20,107 bases of DNA from positions 1 through 20,107 of the forward strand of contig JAUQXD010000907.1 in assembly GCA_030834835.1 (NCBI GenBank). The letters are read 5' to 3'. The notes beneath the pieces are model-generated. The model saw only the letters and a list, made by a program, of their open reading frames with translations. It searched no databases and had not been told where the DNA came from. Made by a program: the position numbers and the translations under genes. Positions 1 through 6,614 of this stretch are shown here, piece by piece (positions within the stretch are counted from its first letter, which is position 1; every line of letters begins with the position of its first letter). This stretch comes from Thermoflexales bacterium (GTDB taxonomy: Bacteria > Chloroflexota > Anaerolineae > Fen-1058).

Positions 1-647
1 GGCAGCACGACGGTCGCGGCAAAGGCGATCAGCAGGCGGGTACGGATAGTGCCGATGCGAAAGGCCCGGACCGTGCGCGTGAACAGCCCGAGAATCAAGA
101 CGACACCTGGAATAATGAACACATACGACAGACCTGGGACAGCGTCGATGGGTATGCGCGGCAGCGGCTGCCACACATCGAGCAGAGCCACGTAGGCGAT
201 GAAGCCCGCCGCCGCTGCCAGCCAGACCCACCAGCGTCGCGGACGTATGAGGTAGGCGGCCAGCAGAATCACGATCGGCGCGATGAGCGATTCCAGTGGC
301 GACGCATCCTTCCAGCCCAGTTGGCCGACGCCAAACGCGCAGAAGATGCCCACCAACGCCCAGTTGCTGGCCGGCTCCAACTTGCCGTGCCGCAGATACC
401 GGCGGCCGATGACGGCGCTGCTCATCGCCGCCACTATCCCGATCACGTCGATCCACATTTGCCAGACGTAGGTCTGAGACATCAGCACGACGTACGCAAC
501 CAGGCTTAAGACACCCAGCACCAGGCTCAACCGCAACACCCAATCGATGGCGGCCGCGCGCCGCGGCAACAGCGTGACATCGGTCGCAGCTGTGTCAGGC
601 TGGATCGAGGCTGGTGAGTGAATCATGGTCGGTCTTTCGTCGGGCAT
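1..647 (-). CDS. Gene F: polytopic membrane protein, N-terminal part of a probable sensor (3' partial)
   Basis: An open frame runs from ATG at 647 to the left edge with no stop: 215 residues plus two bases. The start has GAGGAG 6 nt upstream, 33 bp after the stop of E; a second in-frame ATG (626) lacks as good a site. After a polar N terminus of about 35 residues come six hydrophobic segments, at about 37-57, 62-79, 92-107, 114-130, 135-153 and 170-191. A basic stretch and IRTRLLIAFAATVVL then begin a seventh at the edge. An 'IRTRLLIAF' type sequence commonly opens the membrane helix preceding a sensor or HAMP region in two-component and GAF sensors, so F is probably another sensor. It could carry the missing kinase or other output domain, but that part is outside the window. 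It is unrelated in sequence to the 7-helix region of B as far as I can see. Confidence 0.85.
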   Translation of the reverse strand, partial: MPDERPTMIHSPASIQPDTAATDVTLLPRRAAAIDWVLRLSLVLGVLSLVAYVVLMSQTYVWQMWIDVIGIVAAMSSAVIGRRYLRHGKLEPASNWALVGIFCAFGVGQLGWKDASPLESLIAPIVILLAAYLIRPRRWWVWLAAAAGFIAYVALLDVWQPLPRIPIDAVPGLSYVFIIPGVVLILGLFTRTVRAFRIGTIRTRLLIAFAATVVL

Positions 648-653
648 GGCTGG

Positions 654-659
654 CTCCTC
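654..659 (-). promoter_or_regulatory. Ribosome binding site of gene F
   Basis: GAGGAG lies 6 nt before ATG 647 inside the 33-bp E/F gap (648-680). This favours ATG 647 over the in-frame ATG at 626. The gap shows no terminator hairpin, so F belongs to the same transcription unit. Confidence 0.75.
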
Positions 660-680
660 ATGACGCGGTCGCTGACGCGC

Positions 681-3600
681 TCACGCCAGAGTTGATACTT
701 GATCAGATTCGGTCGGTTCGCCGCGGCCATTCGGTTGGTGAGCGGACCGGTGTTCGTGATCGAACGTGGACAGCGCCCCCAGTTGAATGCCCACCTCCGT
801 CGAGCCGGTAATGCGAGCGATCTCTTGCACGGCGGTCTGCAAGATCGTATCCAGATCGCTGGCGCGGTGAATCTTGTCGGCGGCCTGCGCGATGAGTTTT
901 TCGCGTTGGGCCGTCAGCTGCGTCTGCTCGATCAGGCGCGTATTTTCGGCGGCCTGGGCCAGGTGGCTGGCGATGCTGGTTGCGATGGACTGAGCCTCGG
1001 CGGTCCATTTGTCAGCCGGGGCGCGGAAGCGCAGCGCACCGATGAGTTGGCCGCGCAGTGCGATCGGGACGCTGATCTCGACTTCGTTGGCAACGCGCTG
1101 CACGGCGATTTTGCCCGCCGCCAGTAGTTCGGCCTGGGCGCTGCCGGCCCGGCTCAGCGCCGGATCGTTGGCGTGCCAGATGACGGCGTCCGGCGAACGA
1201 GTCTGGACATAGCCCTGCCACGCTTCGCCCGTCAAGCGCCGATTGAGCGCGTTGAGTTCGTCCGCCGTCTGGCGTGTTTGCTCGATGAGTTGCGCGTTGA
1301 CGACGGCCACCGACAACTGACTGGCCACGTTCTCCAGCAACTCGACATGCTCGCGGGTATAGGCGTCAAATTCATAAGTTTGCACGGATAATGCGCCGAT
1401 GGTCTGATTGCCCTGCAGCAGCGGTACAACCAGCCGGGAGGCGGCCGGCCGGGCCGCGCCAGCCGGGCGGCCAGATTCACTCGCAGTCCATGCTTCTCGT
1501 GAATCGTTTTCGAGCATCGGTTCGGCGGTGCGAATGACTCGCCCGATCGGCGAGTCCGGCTCGATCGGACCGGGCGGCTCGCTGCGGCTCTGGCCTTCAT
1601 CGACCATCAGCGGATAGGACACTCTGTCTGTTGCCCGATCGTACAGCGCCACGACATAGGTGTCGACGGGGAGCAGACGTTGCACGCCGTGGTAGGCGCT
1701 CTCCAGCACCTGCTCCAGTTCAATTTCCTGCGAGATGGCGCGCATGATCTCGTTGAGGGTCGTCATGTGCATAACGCTCTGCTGGGCCTGCTCGAACAGG
1801 CGCGCATTCTCGACGGCCGTCGTGATCTGATCGGCCATCGTTTGCAGAATCGTGATGTCGTCGGTCGTGAAGGCGGCTGGCCGGGTCGATTGAATGCTCG
1901 CCGCGCCGATGATGCGCCCGCGGCTGATGAGGGGCAGCGCCATTTCCGATCGGGTATTGGGCAGTAACGGATTGTCGAAGCGGGCGGCATCGGCCCCCAC
2001 ATCCAGGGCGATGCGCGCCTGGCGGTGAACGATCGACCAGCCGATCATGGACGACTCGTCCACCCGCAGGCGGTGACCGGACTGCAGCATCTTCCGACCG
2101 GCTTCGCCGGTACCCGCGCGCAAGTAAGCCCACTCGGCCTGTTCGTCCAGGAGGAAGGTGCCGACGTAGTAGAGATTGAAGTTGTCGCGCACCAGTTCGA
2201 CCACGGTATTCAGCAGCTCTTCCAGTTGCAGGATGGTGGACGAAGCACGCGACACCTCGGCGGCGGTCTGTAACTGCACGGCGCGGTGCTGCTGTTGTTC
2301 GGACAGCGCAATGTTTTCAAGCGCCGCGGCCGCCTGAGCGGCCAACAGTTGCGCGGCATTCTCGTCGTCCTGGGTAAACGGGCGGCCTGGCTGTGAACGC
2401 ATGACGCTCAACACACCGGTGGTCTGGCCCTGCCAGCTGATGGGCACCAGGAGCGCGGCGTTGAACGGCACGTCGGTGATGCGGCTGGCGTAGCCGGCCT
2501 GCGCCGGAGGACTGTCCAGGCGCAGGGGCAGGCCGGAGTTGCAGACCTTATCGGCCAGTTCCTGGCTGATCGCCAGACTCTGATCCGCGCCCGGCCGGAC
2601 ACTCTGGGCGGCGGTCAATTCGAGGCCGCCGACATCCTTCAGCCAGAATTGAGCCCGATCCGTCTCGAGCAACGTGAGCGCTGATCGCACCAGTCGATTT
2701 TGCAGCCCGGCCCGATCGGTTCGCTCGGACAGATCGATCACGATCCGCATCAGCCGGTTGGTTTGCTCGACATGGGCTTGCTCGCGCTGATACTGCTCGG
2801 CCGTGTTGAGCGCGACCGCGACCTGGTCGGCCATGCTTTGCAGCAAGATGGCAAAGCTTTCGTCGAAAGCGGCCGGCGCGGTCGAGTGTACGTCGAGTGC
2901 GCCCAGCACCAGATCGCCGACGAAGAGCGGCAGGGCAATTTCTGAATGGGTGTCGGGCAGCAGCGGCTCATCAAATTTCACCGCAGCCGGGCCGACATCC
3001 AGCGCCGTCTGTGACTGGCGCAATCGGATAGCGCCGCCCACGATCGATTGGCCGCGAATCGCCAGCGCCTGGCCGCGGGCTTTCAGCTGCTGGCCCACTT
3101 CGCCGGTGGCCTCACGGAGCAAGGCCCAGCGGCCGGAATCGTCCACGGTGTAAGCCGCCACGTGGTAGAAGCCAAAGCGCGCGGCGATCAGGTTGACGAT
3201 CTCGCGCAGCAACTGATCGGGATTGAGGAGGGAGGTGGCGACGCGACCAATCTCGGCAGCGGCCTGCAACTGCACAGCGCGTTGCTGCTGAGCGGTCAAA
3301 AGTTGTTCGCGTTCGGTCACATCGCGGCCAAAGGCCAGCACGCCCTGAATCTGGCCGTCCGCATCACGTAGCGGCGTCTTGATGGTGTGGAGGACGCGCA
3401 ACTCGCCATCAATGGTCACCAGGTCGTTAGGAATGACCTTCGGCTGACCCGAGTCCATGACCGCTCGATCGTCGGCCCAGAAGCCTCGAATGCCCTTGTC
3501 GGGATTGCCTTTCACCAATTCTTCAGGGAAGCCCAGTTCCAGATCGTCCTTGCCGATAAAGTGCTCCGGGCTAATGTGCAGGTCGTCGGCATAGCCTTGA

Positions 3601-6600
3601 TTGACCAGTTGATAGCGGTGCAACTGATCCTTGATGAAGATCCAATCGGGCGTCGCGTCGATAATGGTGCGCAGCAGCCGCTCGCGTTGTTGAAGTTCGG
3701 CCTCGGACTGTTTGCGTTCGGTGATGTCCTGGGAAAAGCCCACGAACCCGACCACTTCTCCCTGGATATTGCGTAAGGGCACCTTGGTGGTGTTGGCAAA
3801 TCGCACCTGGCCGGTGGCTGTGATAACCGTCTCTTCTCGGTTCAGCAGTGGCTGGCCCAGGCGCATGACTTCTTGCTCGTCCTCAAAATACTGTTGAGCT
3901 AACTCTGGCGGGAAGAAGTCAAAGTCGGTCTTGCCCACCGCCTCGGCCTGCGAGGCCGCGCCCAGTACGCGCAAATGGGCCAGGTTGTTGACGACAAACC
4001 GGCTCGCTCGATCTTTGATGTAGACCGAGTCTGGCAGACTGTCGATGAGCGTGCGCAGCCGGTTGCGTTCCTCAACCAGGGCCGCTTCGACTTCTTTCAT
4101 CTGCGTGATGTCGCGCGTCATGCCGACCAGACCGACGATATTACCATCCGTATCGCGCAACGGGACTTTGGTCGAGATGTGCCAGCGCGTATTGCCTTCT
4201 TGATCGACGCTGCGCTCCTCATACCCGACCAGCGAACGACCCCCTTCGATGATGGGTCGCTCGGAGTCGTAGTACTGCTGAGCCAGGTCGGCCGGATAGA
4301 AGTCAAAATCGTTCTTGCCGCGCAGTTCTTCAAATGACGCCGCGCCGTCCAGCTGAATCTCGGCGGCGTTGGCCAACGTGAAGCGGCTCTCAGTATCTTT
4401 GGCGAAGATGCGCTCTGGCAGGGTATCGATCAGCGTGCGCAGCAGGTTGCGTTCTTGCGCCAGATCCAATTCAATCTGGCGGCGCCCGGTGATGTCTTCG
4501 TTGGCCCCGATGAATTTGATGGGGCGACCGTCGGCGTCACGCTCGACGCGGAAGCGGACGGTGATGTAGCCTGGCTGACCATCGGCATAGATGATGCGAT
4601 GATCGATCTGGCGGCTGTAGTTCGGCGTGGTGCTTTGCAGCGCCAGCCCGATTTCTGCACCGACCAGGGCGGCGTCTTCGGGATGCACGAATTTCTGCGC
4701 GTAGCGCGCCGACGGCATTTCATAGCCGCCTTCAGCCTCGGCCGTGGTGCGGAAGAGCGAGAAGAACTGATCGTTGAACAGGAACAGGTCTTTTTCGACG
4801 TCGTATTCCCAGTAGCCCAGATGGGCGATGCGCAGTGCGTCGGATAGTTGGGCCTCGTTGCGGCGCAGCGCTTCTTCGGCCAGCTTGCGCTCGGTGATGT
4901 CCTGATTGGCGCCGTGGGTCTTGATGGTGCGACCCTGCGCGTCCTGCTCGATGTAGTAGCGCACCGTGATGTAGCCCGGCTTGCCATCGCCGTAATAAAT
5001 GCGATGATCGATCTGGCCGCGAAAGTCGGGATCGGTGGCCGTCAGCGCTTTGCCGATTTCGGCGCCCACCATTGGCGCATCGTCCGGATGGACGAACCGC
5101 TGCGCGTACTGCGCCGACGACAGCGTGTAGCCGCCTTCCCGTTCGGCGGTCGTGCGCATGAGCGCATAGAATTGATCGTTGAAGGTGAAGGTATCGGTCG
5201 GGACATCGTAGGACCAGTTGCCCAGCTGGGCGATGCGCAGCGCTTCGGACAACTCCGCTTCGTTACGCCGCAGCGCTTCCTCGGCCTGTTTGCGCGCGGT
5301 GATGTCCTGTATCACGCCGACCAACCCGGCCAGCTGGCCGTGCGCGTCGGTGAACGTGGCTTTATTGAAGATGACGTTGTGCCGGCTGCCGTCGGCATAC
5401 ACGACGGCGGCTTCATAGGTCTGCACGCCAGGATTGTCCAGCAGTTCCTGATCTTTGGCCTGGTATTTCAGCGCGAGATCGTGCGGGGCAACGTCAAACA
5501 CCGTCTTGCCGATGAGCGCTTCGCGCGTCCAGCCCAGATACGATTCATAGGCGCGGTTGCAGCCCAGATATGCGCCGTGAAGGTCCTTGAAGAACACCGG
5601 CGTGGGAATAGCGTCGATGAGGGCTGACAACAATTGCTGCGTGGCCTGTGACGCCTCCACCGCCTGGCGCGTCCGCTCGAACAGTTGCGCGTTATCGAGG
5701 GCAATGGCGATCTGGTCGGCCATGTTTTGCAGCACGGTGACGTTGGTGCCCTCGAAGGCCCGGGGCTCAGTCGATTGCACATCCAGCGCGCCCAGCACGC
5801 GATCGCCCACGCTCAGCGGCAGCGCAATTTCCGATCGGGTGTCGGGCAACAGCGGATTGCTGAAGCGCGGCACGTCACGCCCGACTTCGGCGGCCACCCG
5901 CGGCCGCCGCGACGTGATCACCGCGCCCACCATGGACTGGCCGTGAATTTCCAGTTTGTGGTGGAGGTTCTTCAGCACTTCACCGGCCTGGCCGGTGGCT
6001 TCGCGCAGCACGGCATACTGCCCGGTGTGATCCAGGGTAAACACCGCGGCATAGTAGAACCCAAAGCGATCGGTGATGAGGTTGACCACTTCGCGCAGCA
6101 GTTGATCGGTGTCCAGAATCGACGTGGCCGCGCGACCGACTTCGGCGCTGGCTTGCAGCTGCACCGCCAGGTGTTCTTGTTCCTGCTGGGTGCGCAGCTC
6201 ATGCTGGGTGGCGATCTGATCCAGGAACGACACCGAGAACTGGCGCGTCAGTTTGAGCGCCGTGACTTCGTGCGGCGCGTCCTTTGCGACAATGTCGGTA
6301 ACAATCGTGGACAGTAATTGGACCAGAGTTGAGGCTGTGGTGTAAGTCAGTCCCTGGCGTACCAGATCAGTCGCCAGTTCCCGAACGACACTCAGGTCGC
6401 TGACGTTCTCCAACCACGCGAACCAGCCGACACCGATGGATTCGGCGACTTCCATGGCGCGCTGCGGTGCGCCCAGCATGACCGTACCTTTGGGCGCGCG
6501 CATGCGCCAGGCCTGAGCCAGCTGGCCCAGGATCGCGTCGCGATGCGGGACCAGCGCCGCTGCCAGCTCGCGTCCGTCGCTTCCGCCAGGCGCTCGGGAT

Positions 6601-6614
6601 TGTTTCTTCATCAT
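681..6614 (-). CDS. Gene E: giant soluble GAF/PAS protein without visible output domain
   Basis: 1977 residues with no transmembrane helix, so cytosolic. The start ATG at 6614 overlaps the TGA of D and is followed at once by a second ATG (6611); AGGAG sits 5 or 8 nt upstream respectively, so either could be used. Residues 1-145 form an all-helical region I cannot assign; it vaguely recalls N-terminal sensor domains of the RsbRD type (low confidence). Then: GAF1 151-313, PAS1 322-446, PAS2 455-579 and PAS3 590-714 (tandem duplicates), PAS4 725-842, PAS5 850-970, PAS6 978-1105, GAF2 1113-1275, GAF3 1285-1440, GAF4 1447-1608 and GAF5 1615-1780. The C-terminal module is NRRLTGEAW (1791-1799), a GAF half (1848-1898) and a stub (1899-1945, SDLDTILQTAVQEI). 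GAF2-3 resemble those of D, and GAF4-5 those of A, so the protein looks assembled from blocks shared with its neighbours. Only two cysteines (352, 1358). It probably integrates several small-molecule or redox cues. Confidence 0.94.
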   Translation of the reverse strand: MMKKQSRAPGGSDGRELAAALVPHRDAILGQLAQAWRMRAPKGTVMLGAPQRAMEVAESIGVGWFAWLENVSDLSVVRELATDLVRQGLTYTTASTLVQLLSTIVTDIVAKDAPHEVTALKLTRQFSVSFLDQIATQHELRTQQEQEHLAVQLQASAEVGRAATSILDTDQLLREVVNLITDRFGFYYAAVFTLDHTGQYAVLREATGQAGEVLKNLHHKLEIHGQSMVGAVITSRRPRVAAEVGRDVPRFSNPLLPDTRSEIALPLSVGDRVLGALDVQSTEPRAFEGTNVTVLQNMADQIAIALDNAQLFERTRQAVEASQATQQLLSALIDAIPTPVFFKDLHGAYLGCNRAYESYLGWTREALIGKTVFDVAPHDLALKYQAKDQELLDNPGVQTYEAAVVYADGSRHNVIFNKATFTDAHGQLAGLVGVIQDITARKQAEEALRRNEAELSEALRIAQLGNWSYDVPTDTFTFNDQFYALMRTTAEREGGYTLSSAQYAQRFVHPDDAPMVGAEIGKALTATDPDFRGQIDHRIYYGDGKPGYITVRYYIEQDAQGRTIKTHGANQDITERKLAEEALRRNEAQLSDALRIAHLGYWEYDVEKDLFLFNDQFFSLFRTTAEAEGGYEMPSARYAQKFVHPEDAALVGAEIGLALQSTTPNYSRQIDHRIIYADGQPGYITVRFRVERDADGRPIKFIGANEDITGRRQIELDLAQERNLLRTLIDTLPERIFAKDTESRFTLANAAEIQLDGAASFEELRGKNDFDFYPADLAQQYYDSERPIIEGGRSLVGYEERSVDQEGNTRWHISTKVPLRDTDGNIVGLVGMTRDITQMKEVEAALVEERNRLRTLIDSLPDSVYIKDRASRFVVNNLAHLRVLGAASQAEAVGKTDFDFFPPELAQQYFEDEQEVMRLGQPLLNREETVITATGQVRFANTTKVPLRNIQGEVVGFVGFSQDITERKQSEAELQQRERLLRTIIDATPDWIFIKDQLHRYQLVNQGYADDLHISPEHFIGKDDLELGFPEELVKGNPDKGIRGFWADDRAVMDSGQPKVIPNDLVTIDGELRVLHTIKTPLRDADGQIQGVLAFGRDVTEREQLLTAQQQRAVQLQAAAEIGRVATSLLNPDQLLREIVNLIAARFGFYHVAAYTVDDSGRWALLREATGEVGQQLKARGQALAIRGQSIVGGAIRLRQSQTALDVGPAAVKFDEPLLPDTHSEIALPLFVGDLVLGALDVHSTAPAAFDESFAILLQSMADQVAVALNTAEQYQREQAHVEQTNRLMRIVIDLSERTDRAGLQNRLVRSALTLLETDRAQFWLKDVGGLELTAAQSVRPGADQSLAISQELADKVCNSGLPLRLDSPPAQAGYASRITDVPFNAALLVPISWQGQTTGVLSVMRSQPGRPFTQDDENAAQLLAAQAAAALENIALSEQQQHRAVQLQTAAEVSRASSTILQLEELLNTVVELVRDNFNLYYVGTFLLDEQAEWAYLRAGTGEAGRKMLQSGHRLRVDESSMIGWSIVHRQARIALDVGADAARFDNPLLPNTRSEMALPLISRGRIIGAASIQSTRPAAFTTDDITILQTMADQITTAVENARLFEQAQQSVMHMTTLNEIMRAISQEIELEQVLESAYHGVQRLLPVDTYVVALYDRATDRVSYPLMVDEGQSRSEPPGPIEPDSPIGRVIRTAEPMLENDSREAWTASESGRPAGAARPAASRLVVPLLQGNQTIGALSVQTYEFDAYTREHVELLENVASQLSVAVVNAQLIEQTRQTADELNALNRRLTGEAWQGYVQTRSPDAVIWHANDPALSRAGSAQAELLAAGKIAVQRVANEVEISVPIALRGQLIGALRFRAPADKWTAEAQSIATSIASHLAQAAENTRLIEQTQLTAQREKLIAQAADKIHRASDLDTILQTAVQEIARITGSTEVGIQLGALSTFDHEHRSAHQPNGRGEPTESDQVSTLA
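1275..2276 (-). repeat. GAF-pair block in gene E (related to 16907-17905 in A)
   Basis: Residues 1447-1780 of E. The first GAF has LLPNTRSEMALPLISRG and RAGTGEAGRKML, as in gene A. The second contains PLLQGNQTIGALSVQTY. The DNA of the first GAF keeps long matching runs with A around the ALPLISRG codons. Confidence 0.65.
2295..3278 (-). repeat. GAF-pair block in gene E (related to 7112-8095 in D)
   Basis: Residues 1113-1440 of E. The first GAF has LLPDTHSEIALPL, including the same His variant as D. The second ends in RSQPGRPFTQDDENAAQLL followed by AAQAAAALEN. The block is equal in length to the D block, which indicates duplication of a two-domain unit between adjacent genes. Confidence 0.75.
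4473..4877 (-). repeat. Tandem PAS duplication in gene E, copy 2
   Basis: Residues 580-714 of E, immediately after copy 1 in the direction of translation, with the same 135-residue (405 bp) period. Divergence is concentrated at likely core and pocket positions, for example Y to F and M to F changes around QFYALMRTTAE. Confidence 0.88.
4878..5282 (-). repeat. Tandem PAS duplication in gene E, copy 1
   Basis: Residues 445-579 of E. Both copies open with EEALRRNEA and share the spaced blocks LRIAxLGxW, RTTAExEGGY, FVHPxDA, VGAEIGxAL, QIDHRI and PGYITVR. A hand alignment gives about two-thirds identity over 135 residues with no gap. The copies abut exactly. Confidence 0.88.

Noticed and set aside
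624..626. Second ATG as the start of gene F
   Set aside because: It is in frame, but the ATG at 647 has GAGGAG at ideal spacing. The later one has only a weak purine stretch upstream.
5676..6164. Bilin-binding (phytochrome or cyanobacteriochrome-like) GAF domains
   Set aside because: No cysteine lies at a chromophore-attachment position in any of the type-I GAF copies, and no PHY-like domain follows.
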